Source: an uncultured Roseibium sp.
GTDB taxonomy: Bacteria > Pseudomonadota > Alphaproteobacteria > Rhizobiales > Stappiaceae
Assembly: GCF_963669205.1 (NCBI RefSeq)
Contig: NZ_OY769915.1
Coordinates: 3,570,001-3,634,000 of the forward strand
Reading direction: 5' to 3'
DNA: 64,000 bases
Below are positions 8,656 through 16,860 of this stretch, piece by piece (the first letter of the stretch is position 1; every line of letters begins with the position of its first letter). The position numbers were made by a program, and so were the translations under genes. The notes below the pieces were generated by a model. That model was not told the origin of the DNA and did no database searches. It worked only from the letters and a program-made list of their open reading frames with translations.

Positions 8656-9912
8656 TCAGGCCGGCGGCAGCAGATCCTTCTGCTCTTCCTCCGCTTTCAA
8701 TCTCAAGAATCTCGTCAGATCCAGGGGGCTGCCCTGATCAGCGAGTGCAAGTTCCTGTGCGGCAACCTGACCGGAAACCCCTGTAAAGGTACTGAACATT
8801 CCGGCTTCCTCGACCGCAGCGAAGGCGGAAGCGAACCGCGGGTTCAGGTCAGCTTGAGTCGATCCCTGGTCATTTCTGAAAAGAGCTTCGAAGGGGCTGT
8901 CCGTTTCCGTTGCCTGGAACGCGGAAACGACACGCTGCGCCGCTGCCGGATCTGCCGGGTTTATCGAGGCGGTCCGGGGATCATGCGGCACATCATTGCC
9001 GCGATTCGCCGCCGCAGTTTGCGTCTCCCCTCCTCGTGGAAGGGACGTTGCCGCTTCGGCCAGCTCGACCGGACTGCCGTGAGGCAGGGCTGCCTGCGCA
9101 CGCGCCAACTCTTCCGGTCCCGGCGGTTTGGAACGCATCGCAAAGGCGGCTGCCGTATCGCCCGCAAGATGGTCGAATTTTTGCGGATCGGCACCCGCCA
9201 TTGCCTGCACGGGCTTCGCCGTCGGCAGGGCAGCGACATTGAGAAGTTCACCGGAGTTACGAAGATCGGTCTTGCCGCTCGCCTGTGCGATCATTGTCAC
9301 GGCATCATGTTTGGAAACGATGACCTCGTACACTTCCTGCATGGACCGGGCCTTGCCGTTGCCATGAAAGAAAATCGGCTTGTTCGCCCGCGCTTGCGCC
9401 GAAAACATCTTGTCCGCGCGCATGTCCGGATTGGCATTCGTCGCGTCGATCAGGCGGCTGGCACCGTGGGCGCCGAGAAAGTGGGCCATGTAGAGTTCGC
9501 CGTCGGTCGGCTCCCGTCCGATCTTGCGTTCCAGGTAGGCCGCATTCTTCTGCGTCAACGCACCGGCCATCATCGACGAAATTTCCGGGTCCTTGCGCAG
9601 ATCCAGAATCTCGCGCTTCACCTGGGGATCGTTGACGTAGTACTTGCCGCTTTTCGTTTGCAGGATCTGGTCCGAATATTTCTCAAGTCCGTGCTTGGGG
9701 CCCGCCTCCTTCATCGTTTCCAGCCAGGTCGATTCGATGAACTGGAACAATCCGGTTGCACTCGATGTCCTGGCCTTCGCCGACGGATTGAAAGACGACT
9801 CGCGCGCAGCGGTCTTCACCAGGTACTCGAACGAAGTACCCGTGGAACTACTCGCAGACTGAAACGCTAGCTCGATCCGAGACGCGACCGAGGGTGTGTC
9901 AGTCACATGCAT
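8656..9912 (-). CDS. lytic transglycosylase (SLT-like) domain protein
   Basis: A probable peptidoglycan-cleaving enzyme of 418 residues. The N-terminal 210 residues form an SLT-like domain: catalytic Glu38 in AARESSFNP, then ATGLFQFIESTW and a late GELYMAHFLGAHGA motif. The C-terminal half is low-complexity, rich in Ala/Pro/Gln, and probably disordered. No classical signal peptide is seen, so export may use another route, as for some flagellar-rod or secretion-linked muramidases. A full CtrA-type site lies about 60 bases upstream. The link to envelope remodelling during the cell cycle is inference. Confidence 0.83.
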   Translation of the reverse strand: MHVTDTPSVASRIELAFQSASSSTGTSFEYLVKTAARESSFNPSAKARTSSATGLFQFIESTWLETMKEAGPKHGLEKYSDQILQTKSGKYYVNDPQVKREILDLRKDPEISSMMAGALTQKNAAYLERKIGREPTDGELYMAHFLGAHGASRLIDATNANPDMRADKMFSAQARANKPIFFHGNGKARSMQEVYEVIVSKHDAVTMIAQASGKTDLRNSGELLNVAALPTAKPVQAMAGADPQKFDHLAGDTAAAFAMRSKPPGPEELARAQAALPHGSPVELAEAATSLPRGGETQTAAANRGNDVPHDPRTASINPADPAAAQRVVSAFQATETDSPFEALFRNDQGSTQADLNPRFASAFAAVEEAGMFSTFTGVSGQVAAQELALADQGSPLDLTRFLRLKAEEEQKDLLPPA

Positions 9913-9941
9913 GACCTAGTCTCCTCGACGGAACTGATTAT

Positions 9942-9980
9942 GACTTTGTTAACCTTCGCGCCGAAATGGTTAACAAAGTC
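9942..9980. promoter_or_regulatory. 13-bp perfect inverted repeat upstream of the transglycosylase
   Basis: GACTTTGTTAACC (9942-9954) and its exact complement GGTTAACAAAGTC (9968-9980) are separated by 13 bases, just upstream of the start at 9912. Each arm carries a GTTAAC hexamer. This could be a dimeric operator or a 5' leader hairpin. Confidence 0.6.
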
Positions 9981-9985
9981 TTAAC
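9970..9985 (+). promoter_or_regulatory. candidate CtrA binding site (TTAA-N7-TTAAC)
   Basis: TTAACAAAGTCTTAAC matches the full alphaproteobacterial CtrA consensus TTAA-N7-TTAAC exactly. It overlaps the right arm of the inverted repeat and lies 58-73 bases before the transglycosylase start. Cell-cycle control is inferred from the match alone. Confidence 0.6.
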
Positions 9986-10207
9986 AGTACACAGTGCGCG
10001 TTCATTCTTTGAGAAATCGGACCTGAAAGAATTGCCGTTTAAGCAAATCTCTCGATACAACCGGCCAAATCCATGCGCGGAGGGCGCGCATTGTTTGCGT
10101 TCACACCGGAAAAGATGTCCGAGCGGACGGTTCCGGCAGCCGGATTCGCCGGAGTGCGGAACTGGCCACGGTGCGCGCCACTTCGCCGGAGACCAGTTCG
10201 CTCTATT

Positions 10208-10224
10208 TTTGGGTCCGTACCCTA
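10208..10224. repeat. remnant terminal repeat of a MITE-like element
   Basis: The sequence TTTGGGTCCGTACCCTA matches the outer right end of the element family seen at 31.8 and 37.7 kb and directly adjoins the complete copy that starts at 10225. It looks like the relic of an older insertion next to which a second copy landed. Confidence 0.55.
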
Positions 10225-10488
10225 GGTGATGGACCCATAAATGAGGCCGAAATGGTTTGAGGCGGCTTGCTTCTCGTCAAGGCGCGGAAGCGCAGGAAAT
10301 GCGGCGCATTTTCAAGCCTTTCGCAACGCGGAGGAGGAGCAAGCCGGTCAAATCCGAAGGACATGGAAATGGCTTCACCCCGTGGCGTCAGCGTGCTTGA
10401 CCGGGCAGGAAGCCCGCTCCGCACCCCCTTCCTAACGGGATTTCGACATTTCGCATGCCATTTCAGCCTCATTTATGGGTCCATCACC
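10225..10488 (+). mobile_element. MITE-like element, copy 1 (264 bp)
   Basis: A non-coding 264-bp element bounded by a perfect 23-bp terminal inverted repeat (outer bases GGTGATGGACCCATAAATGA) and flanked by TA at 10223-10224 and 10489-10490. Its interior resembles copies at 31.6, 37.4 and 52.4 kb (shared blocks near CGCAGGAAATG, ATCCGAAGGACA and AAGCCCGCTC) and it has the same orientation as copy 2. Both outer ends differ from the other copies in matching ways (GGTGATGG instead of GGGTACGG). No transposase is encoded. The right TA forms part of the stop codon of the flavin reductase gene. Confidence 0.8.
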
Positions 10489-11090
10489 TAGACGTTCGGG
10501 CGAACCATTTCGAACACTTCGGTGACGGCCGCGTATTCCATGTAGCCCAGACGCGACAGCGGCTTGAAGCGCGTGACGTCAACTTTCCCCTCGACCAGGA
10601 TATTCTCGTCGATATGCACGCCGACAACCTGTCCGAACACGATCCAGTTGTCAGTTTCGACACCATCGAGATCTTTCAGCTTGAGCGTCTGAAGGTGCCT
10701 GCATTCCAGTGCTGTCGCCGCCTTGGCAACACGCGGGGTCTTCACCAGCCGCGAGGGCGCCATTTCCAGACCCGCCAGTTCGAACTCGCAGGTGTCGCCG
10801 GAAACGGGAGCCGAGGACACGTTCATTTCATCTTTGAGATCCCAGCTTGCCATGTTGCAGACGAATTCTCCTGTTGCGTCCACATTGGCAGCGCTGTCCT
10901 TGTAGCCGGAAGACGAAAACATCACGATCGGGGGGCGATCACCGACGGCATTGAAAAAGCTGTAGGGCGCGAGATTGGTGCGCCCTTCCTTGTCGAGGGA
11001 AGAGATCCAGCCGATCGGCCTTGGAGAAACGATCGCCTTGAACGGGTTGTGAGGCAGGCCGTGGTCGTTTTTCGCAGTTTCGTAAAACAT
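10488..11090 (-). CDS. flavin reductase family protein (FMN-binding split barrel)
   Basis: A 200-residue flavoprotein of the flavin reductase-like family. The N-terminal stretch ends in the FMN-site pattern SPRPIGWISS, followed by NLAPYSFFNAV and later the conserved Cys/His-rich strand ALECRHLQTL. It begins immediately after the nitroreductase stop (TAA then ATG), so the two form an operon. Its TAG stop lies exactly at the inner edge of the repeat element: T and A belong to the TA flank and G to the element end. The original C-terminus may therefore have differed by a few residues. Electron acceptor or substrate unknown. Confidence 0.85.
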   Translation of the reverse strand: MFYETAKNDHGLPHNPFKAIVSPRPIGWISSLDKEGRTNLAPYSFFNAVGDRPPIVMFSSSGYKDSAANVDATGEFVCNMASWDLKDEMNVSSAPVSGDTCEFELAGLEMAPSRLVKTPRVAKAATALECRHLQTLKLKDLDGVETDNWIVFGQVVGVHIDENILVEGKVDVTRFKPLSRLGYMEYAAVTEVFEMVRPNV

Positions 11091-11687
11091 TTAGTCGTCT
11101 TCGCTCCATTCGCTGACTATGGCCGAAAGCTCGGGACGCGGTCTTTCCACCGGCGCCTGTGTCGGTGTGCCCACATGCACGAACCCGGCAAATTGCTCGT
11201 TGTCACCAGCGCCCAGAAACCGTGCGGTTTCCTTGTCGAAACTGTACCATTCGGTCAGCCACTGGGACGCGAAACCGGCCGCAGCCGCAGCCGTGACCAG
11301 GTTCATGCAGACGGCCCCGGCAGACAATTGCTGCTCCCAGACCGGGATCTTTGGGTGTTCCGCAGCCGTGCTGACAACGCCGATCACCAGCGGGGCACGC
11401 GTGAAACGAGTCAATTCCTTCTGCCTCTGGTCCTCATCAAGGGGCCCCTGCCGCTCCTCGAGTATCCTTGCAAGCCTGCGTCCGACGGCTTCACCCTGCA
11501 CGGGCCCGAAAAGGATGAAGCGCCACGGAGCAAGCTTGCCATGATCGGGGACGCGCGCTGCAATCGTCAGCAGATCTGTGATCTGCTCCGCACTCGGTCC
11601 GGGCTCCGTCATGGTGATCGACGGATGTGAACGCCGCTTGCGCAGGAAGTCCAGTACGCCTGGTGCACGGGGACTGAAAGTGGACAT
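11091..11687 (-). CDS. nitroreductase family protein
   Basis: A 198-residue FMN-dependent oxidoreductase of the nitroreductase superfamily, closest in layout to the short YdjA type. Visible features are the FMN-phosphate contact RRSHPSI near residue 18, PDHGKLAPWRFILF around 50, and the Gly-rich GAVCMNLVTAAAAAGF helix at about 125. The start has GAGG 4 bases upstream. It heads a two-gene operon with a flavin reductase family protein. A role in reduction of nitro compounds or quinones is the family norm; the specific substrate is not evident. Confidence 0.87.
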   Translation of the reverse strand: MSTFSPRAPGVLDFLRKRRSHPSITMTEPGPSAEQITDLLTIAARVPDHGKLAPWRFILFGPVQGEAVGRRLARILEERQGPLDEDQRQKELTRFTRAPLVIGVVSTAAEHPKIPVWEQQLSAGAVCMNLVTAAAAAGFASQWLTEWYSFDKETARFLGAGDNEQFAGFVHVGTPTQAPVERPRPELSAIVSEWSEDD

Positions 11688-12000
11688 GAGCCTCGCACTT
11701 CTCGGTGTTTCGATTGTGCTCCTGCACGTAATTCATTGAACGCAATTGTCAACTTTAGATTAGATGTCTTGAATTTGCCCGATTTTCAGGCGCATTTGAA
11801 ACGGTTGGACCCTGCCGCCGGAGCGTATTCGTTCCCGGCCTGTGTTCATTTGTCCGGAATCACTTCGGCAAGCGCACGTGATCGGGCCTGTTACACCTTG
11901 GAAGAAGGTTGGACACAAAGCGGTATATCGTTCCGGCCTGAATTGGTATAAATGTCGAAGGACTGTCAATTTTCACAGTCAACAAAAACAAGAAGTGGGC
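11688..12000. other. intergenic region between divergent nitroreductase and exported-protein genes
   Basis: This 313-base spacer should contain divergent promoters. Only weak reading frames are present and I see no RNA gene or terminator. A frame open from 11842 is continuous with the next gene but lacks a signal peptide at its N-terminus, so it is treated as leader. Confidence 0.45.
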
Positions 12001-13101
12001 ATGTTGGAAACAGGTTCAACACCATTTGCCGCGGCGGCGAAGCGTTTGGCGAGAAACGTCCTTTGCGCGACTTTGATGGTTTTTCCGGTCGCGATCTCCA
12101 CAAGCGCCATTGTGCCTGCGCAGACCGTGGAGGCGCCGATGCCTCCAAGAGCGAAGCCGGACCCGAACGCGCCCTCCGCTGCAGGCAGCGACCAGATCAT
12201 CAATCTCCTGGACCGGGAACCTGAGCCGCTTTTTTCCGATGTCGAGATGCCGTACACTGCGCCATCCCGTTCGCTGGCCACCGGTTTCAGCGATGGTCTT
12301 GACCAGGGCGCACTTTACCTGATGGCGAAACTGACCCGGGACAGCAAGCCCCTGGATGACGGCCTGATCTGGCGCATCTATTCGGAGGCGACCAACGCCA
12401 ACGGGCGTCTGGAGCTGATCGCCACGTCAATGGGCGGAGACGCGGAATTCAGGCTCGATCCGGGCGCTTATCTTGTCCATACCGCCTACGGCTACGCCCA
12501 GTCGACCAACCGGGTCGTCATCGGCAAGGACGTTCAATCGAAAATGCTGACGTTGAACGCCGGCGGCATAAAGTTCGGTGCTTCCATGAAAGACGGCAAC
12601 GGCATCGACGAGACCCAGGTGACGTTTGATGTCTACGGAATGACATTCGACGAGCGGGGTGAGCGCAACAAGATCGTCGGCGATATCACGCCCGGTTCGA
12701 TCGTCAGGCTCAATGCCGACACCTATCACGTGGTCAGCCGCTACGGTGATGTGAACGCCGTGATCCGCGCCGACATTCAGGTGCTTCCCGGCAAACTGAC
12801 CGAGGCAACCATTTTGCACAAGGCCGCGGACATCACCCTGAAGCTCGTCAACGAGCGCGGCGGAGAAGCCATTGCCAACACCACCTGGTCCGTCCTGAGC
12901 GCCGGCGGTCACGTTGTCGTGGAAGCAACCGGCGCGTTTCCGGACTTCGTCCTCGCTGAGGGCGAGTACGAGGCTCTGGCCAGAAACAACGGCAAAACCT
13001 ATCTGCATAATTTTGAAGTTGCACCTGGCCAGGACCGGGAGGTTGAAGTCGTGACGGCCGTCAGCGAACTGGAAACCCAGGAAACGTCAAGTAGCAACTG
13101 A
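12001..13101 (+). CDS. exported protein of unknown function with beta-sandwich segments
   Basis: I do not recognise this 366-residue protein. ATG 12001 follows GAAGTGGG and gives an N-terminal signal region with hydrophobic core VLCATLMVFPVAISTSAIV ending near AQT. The mature part contains three similar 90-residue stretches (for example RLELIATSMGGDAEFRLDPG, TPGSIVRLNADTYHV, and DFVLAEGEYEALARNNG). These read like carboxypeptidase-regulatory or Ig-like beta sandwiches. A periplasmic or surface role is inferred. It is transcribed alone, convergent with the acyltransferase gene. Confidence 0.75.
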   Translation: MLETGSTPFAAAAKRLARNVLCATLMVFPVAISTSAIVPAQTVEAPMPPRAKPDPNAPSAAGSDQIINLLDREPEPLFSDVEMPYTAPSRSLATGFSDGLDQGALYLMAKLTRDSKPLDDGLIWRIYSEATNANGRLELIATSMGGDAEFRLDPGAYLVHTAYGYAQSTNRVVIGKDVQSKMLTLNAGGIKFGASMKDGNGIDETQVTFDVYGMTFDERGERNKIVGDITPGSIVRLNADTYHVVSRYGDVNAVIRADIQVLPGKLTEATILHKAADITLKLVNERGGEAIANTTWSVLSAGGHVVVEATGAFPDFVLAEGEYEALARNNGKTYLHNFEVAPGQDREVEVVTAVSELETQETSSSN

Positions 13102-13161
13102 CGCTCCTTGTCGTGCGGTCCGGCATCTGAGCCAACGCTCTGCCGGTTCCGGGAATTTGCC

Positions 13162-14049
13162 TCAACGGCGTCGCCCGAGCAGCCCATTTCCCGGAGCCGA
13201 AGGCCCCATCTCCATTTCCATGACCTTTGTCTGCAGGAAATCCATGATTTCCTTCTGGTCCTTGAAACCGGAGAGGGTTTCATAGGATATCGCCTGCCCG
13301 GCCCGGGCCGTAATGACGGAGCCGAGAATACGGCGGAATTCCCTCACCAGAAGCGACAGGCGCAGGGTGAGCGAATATTTGCTGACCAGATGAAAGAGCC
13401 AGGAATTCTGGCCTTCGAAATAGAGCGGCAGCACCGTTGCCTTGGACGAGCGGATCATCTTTGCCGTGAACGTCTTCCACGGGAGTTCCTCGGCGCGGCC
13501 GAAGGGCTTGGCGGCAGTCGCAACGCCGCCGCCGGGAAAGACGATGATGGTGGTGCCTTCCTGAAGCAGGCGCAGCGCTTCCTTGCGCGTCTGCATGTTG
13601 GTCTTCAGCGCCTGCTTGTTTTCCTCGAAATCGACCGGTAGCGAAAACGGCCGGACTTCGGGGACCTTCAGCAGTTCATTGTTTATCAGGATCTTGAACG
13701 GCCGTCCAAGCTGTTCGGCAAGCGCGAGGATCGCGAGGCCGTCGCCGATGCCATACGGATGATTGGCAATCAGGACCAGAGGCCCTTCGGGCAGGTCCTT
13801 CGGCGGCCATTCGCCGTCCTCGACGGAAACGTTCAGATTGATAAGCCCCAGCAGATCGCTCCAGATATACTCTGAAGTCCCGACCATCTGGTGTTTCCAG
13901 ATATCATAAAGGTCAACAAGTTTCCGGCGTCCCGAGATGCCCTCAATGGCCCGTATCGTCCACCGCTTCAAGGGCGGGTGATCAGGATTGGCGTAGCTGA
14001 ATTCTGCGTAATCCACGGCAGCCATCGTCTCGATAGAAAGTTCGGGCAA
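13162..14049 (-). CDS. lysophospholipid/ornithine-lipid type acyltransferase
   Basis: A 295-residue acyltransferase of the PlsC-like superfamily. The active-site block is IANHPYGIGDGLAI (His and Asp separated by five residues, as in the NHPxGxxDG subgroup rather than the classical HX4D). It is followed by FKILINNELLKVPEVRPFS and the acceptor-site block TTIIVFPGGGVAT. A hydrophobic segment near residue 115 may attach it to the membrane. Transfer of an acyl group to a lyso-lipid is the family function; the precise lipid is unknown. Confidence 0.85.
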   Translation of the reverse strand: MPELSIETMAAVDYAEFSYANPDHPPLKRWTIRAIEGISGRRKLVDLYDIWKHQMVGTSEYIWSDLLGLINLNVSVEDGEWPPKDLPEGPLVLIANHPYGIGDGLAILALAEQLGRPFKILINNELLKVPEVRPFSLPVDFEENKQALKTNMQTRKEALRLLQEGTTIIVFPGGGVATAAKPFGRAEELPWKTFTAKMIRSSKATVLPLYFEGQNSWLFHLVSKYSLTLRLSLLVREFRRILGSVITARAGQAISYETLSGFKDQKEIMDFLQTKVMEMEMGPSAPGNGLLGRRR

Positions 14050-14092
14050 AGTCGGAACCTAGTACCAGAACCGGTGTTTCAGAATTGTGACA

Positions 14093-14122
14093 GCACATTG
14101 CCCTAGCGTAAGGGCAATGTGC
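14093..14122 (-). terminator. 12-bp perfect hairpin downstream of thrS
   Basis: GCACATTGCCCT and AGGGCAATGTGC pair perfectly around a 6-base loop (AGCGTA), 39 bases after the thrS stop. It lacks a clear U-tract on either strand, so it is either a weak intrinsic terminator or an mRNA-stabilising 3' hairpin. Confidence 0.55.
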
Positions 14123-14160
14123 AAGCTGTAACTTATCCCCGTATTTTGGTGCTCCGGAGT

Positions 14161-16131
14161 TTATTTCAAGTCCGGCGGTGTTGCCTCCTGGACAAACGCC
14201 TCGACCGCCTCTTCAAGGCCCATCGACCGCTGGTCTTTCGAACCGAGGCGCCGGACGTTGACGGTACGTTCCTCGGCCTCGCGCATGCCGCAGACAATGA
14301 TCACCGGAACCTTGGCCAGCGAGTGCTCGCGGACCTTGTAGTTGATCTTCTCGTTCCGGAAGTCGGTCTCGACCTTCAAGCCGTTCGCTTTCAGCAGATC
14401 CGCCACTTCCTGGCCGTAGGCATCGGCCTCTGAGGTGATGGTCGCGACCACCACCTGCAAGGGCGCAAACCACAGCGGAAAATGTCCGGCATAGTTCTCG
14501 ATCAGAATACCGAGGAAGCGTTCCATGGAGCCGCAGATCGCGCGGTGCACCATCACCGGCGTCTTCTTCTCGCCATTGCTGTCGACGTAAAAGGCGCCGA
14601 ACCGCTCCGGCAAGGCGAAATCCACCTGAGTCGTTCCGCATTGCCATTCCCGGCCGATCGCGTCTCGCAGCGTGTACTCGAATTTGGGACCGTAGAATGC
14701 CCCCTCGCCCGGCAGGATGTCGGTTTTGACCCGGCCTTCCGACTGAAGCTCGATCTTTTTCAGAACATCCGAGAGCACGGCTTCCGCGTGGTCCCACATC
14801 TCATCGGTTCCCACGCGCTTTTCAGGACGCGTGGACAGTTTGACCACAACTTCGTCAAATCCGAAATCCTTGTAGACCGAGAGGATCAGATCGTTGATCT
14901 TCAGGCACTCTTCTTCAAGCTGCTCCTCGGTGCAGAAAACATGCGCGTCGTCCTGCGTAAAGCCGCGCACGCGCATCAGGCCATGAAGCGCACCTGACGG
15001 CTCGTAGCGGTGAACAACACCGAATTCCGCAAGCCGCATGGGCAGATCTCGGTAACTCTTCAGACCGTGCTTGAAGATCTGAACGTGCCCGGGACAGTTC
15101 ATCGGCTTGAGCGCAAAGACACGGTCGTCCTCGGCCTCCGGATCGGCACATTGCACGGAGAACATGTTCTCCTTGTACCAGGTCCAGTGCCCCGAGGTCT
15201 CCCACAGGGACGTATGCAGCACCTGCGGCGCGTTCACCTCCTTGTAGTCGTCCTTCAGGACACGACGCTTGTAGCTGATCAGGCTCTGGAACATGTCCCA
15301 GCCCTTCGGGTGCCAGAACACGACGCCGGGACCCTCTTCCTGGAAGTGGAAAAGGTCCATTTCCCGGCCGAGCTTGCGGTGATCGCGTTTTTCGGCTTCC
15401 TCCAGCATGCGAAGGTAGCCTTTCAGCTCTTTCTCGTTGTGCCAGGCGGTCGCGTAGATGCGGCTGAGCATTTCGTTGTTGGAGTCGCCGCGCCAATAGG
15501 CACCGGCAACCTTCATGAGCTTGAAGGCATCACCGATCTGGCGCGTGGACACCATGTGCGGACCACGGCACAGATCCAGCCACTGCCCCTGCTTGTAGAT
15601 CTTGAGTTCCTGATCTTCGGGAATCGCATCGACAAGCTCGACCTTGTAGTGCTCGCCCTTCGCGGCGAAGTAGGTCTTGGCCTCCTCGCGCGACCAGATT
15701 TCCTTGGTGAACTGCGCACCGCGCGAAATGATCTCGCGCATCTTCTTCTCGATGACAGGCAGATCATCGGGATGGAACGGCCAGTCGTCGCCGCTGTCGG
15801 GGTGAACACGCTTGAAATCGTAGTAGAACCCGTTCTCGATGACGGGCCCGATCGTGACCTGTGTCCCCAGCCACAGTTCCTGCACGGCTTCGGCCATCAC
15901 GTGCGCCGCATCGTGCCGGATGAGTTCCAGCGCACGCGGATCGTCACGCGTGACGATTTCGATGCTGTGATTGGCCGCAATGGCGTCGCTGAGGTCCCTC
16001 AACTCGCCGTCCAGTGTCATCGCGACCGCTTTCTTGGCCAGCGACTTGGAAATGCCCTCGGCGACCGCAAGGCCGGTGATGCCTGCTTCGTAGTCGCGCA
16101 CGGAATTGTCGGGAAAGGTCAGTTGGATCAT
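14161..16131 (-). CDS. thrS: threonine--tRNA ligase
   Basis: Charges tRNA-Thr with threonine in the cytoplasm. The 656-residue product has the TGS domain (about 1-62), the editing domain with HDAAHVMAEAV, and the class II catalytic core with the zinc Cys in LKPMNCPGHVQIFKHG. Class II motif 2 (VHRYEPSGALHGLMRVRGF) and the anticodon-binding domain from about residue 550 follow. ATG 16131 is preferred over GTG 16149 because GCAGGAG lies 8 bases upstream. Full length and all motifs are present. A strong hairpin follows the stop. Confidence 0.97.
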   Translation of the reverse strand: MIQLTFPDNSVRDYEAGITGLAVAEGISKSLAKKAVAMTLDGELRDLSDAIAANHSIEIVTRDDPRALELIRHDAAHVMAEAVQELWLGTQVTIGPVIENGFYYDFKRVHPDSGDDWPFHPDDLPVIEKKMREIISRGAQFTKEIWSREEAKTYFAAKGEHYKVELVDAIPEDQELKIYKQGQWLDLCRGPHMVSTRQIGDAFKLMKVAGAYWRGDSNNEMLSRIYATAWHNEKELKGYLRMLEEAEKRDHRKLGREMDLFHFQEEGPGVVFWHPKGWDMFQSLISYKRRVLKDDYKEVNAPQVLHTSLWETSGHWTWYKENMFSVQCADPEAEDDRVFALKPMNCPGHVQIFKHGLKSYRDLPMRLAEFGVVHRYEPSGALHGLMRVRGFTQDDAHVFCTEEQLEEECLKINDLILSVYKDFGFDEVVVKLSTRPEKRVGTDEMWDHAEAVLSDVLKKIELQSEGRVKTDILPGEGAFYGPKFEYTLRDAIGREWQCGTTQVDFALPERFGAFYVDSNGEKKTPVMVHRAICGSMERFLGILIENYAGHFPLWFAPLQVVVATITSEADAYGQEVADLLKANGLKVETDFRNEKINYKVREHSLAKVPVIIVCGMREAEERTVNVRRLGSKDQRSMGLEEAVEAFVQEATPPDLK

Positions 16132-16283
16132 GTCGCGTCTCCTGCTCACTCCTGCAGACCATGCAGGTAAGCTGTTTGTTTTTTTCAGACGGCCTGCTGA
16201 TAGGGTATTCTTGGCAAAACGGCAACCCTTTCCCGCCGTCCAACCCGTCCCATCCGGTGCCCAACCGCGTGAGCTCGACGGGT

Positions 16284-16730
16284 CTAATCCGTCAAAAGCG
16301 GTGGCGGACGGCGTCGGATCGGCTGGGATTTGACGATCGATGTGCTTGTTTCCGCCTTGTCGGAGATGACGTCGAGAATGTCGTCAAGCTGTTCGATGGA
16401 CGGCACCGCGAGGCGCGCAATGAAACAGTCGTCGCCCGTGACCTTGTCGCACTCGCAAAACTCCGGAATCTCCTGGATCAGCTGCCGCACGATGTGGAGT
16501 TTCCCCGGAAGCGGACGAATGCGCACGATGGCCTGCAGGCTGTAGCCGAGAGCCTTCGGATCGATCTCCGCAGCAAATCCGCGGATGACACCGTGTTCCT
16601 GCAGCCGCCGGATCCGCTCCGAGACACCGGGAGAGGACAGTCCGGCATGTGCTGCCAGGTCCTTGAGCGACATGCGCCCGTCCCGGATCAGCGCTTCAAT
16701 GATTTTTGCGTCCGCCGCGTCCAACTTCAT
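16284..16730 (-). CDS. Lrp/AsnC family transcriptional regulator
   Basis: A 148-residue regulator with an N-terminal winged helix (DAKIIEALIRDGRMSLKDLA, recognition helix SSPGVSERIRRLQEHGVI) and a C-terminal RAM ligand-sensing domain (VTGDDCFIARLAV). It is divergent from an EamA exporter gene across 130 bases. This arrangement is common for Lrp-type regulators that control an adjacent amino-acid exporter. Regulation of that neighbour is inference. A GTG two codons upstream is an alternative start. Confidence 0.92.
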   Translation of the reverse strand: MKLDAADAKIIEALIRDGRMSLKDLAAHAGLSSPGVSERIRRLQEHGVIRGFAAEIDPKALGYSLQAIVRIRPLPGKLHIVRQLIQEIPEFCECDKVTGDDCFIARLAVPSIEQLDDILDVISDKAETSTSIVKSQPIRRRPPPLLTD

Positions 16731-16860
16731 AATCACACCCCAACTCGATCAGATACTTTAGATAATAATGCACTTTCGGAAAAAGGCCTGATTTTTCGAA
16801 TGGAACTGCGATCTGGCGATTGTCATCCTCTGTCCACTTTGAACAGGAGGCGGGCAAGCC

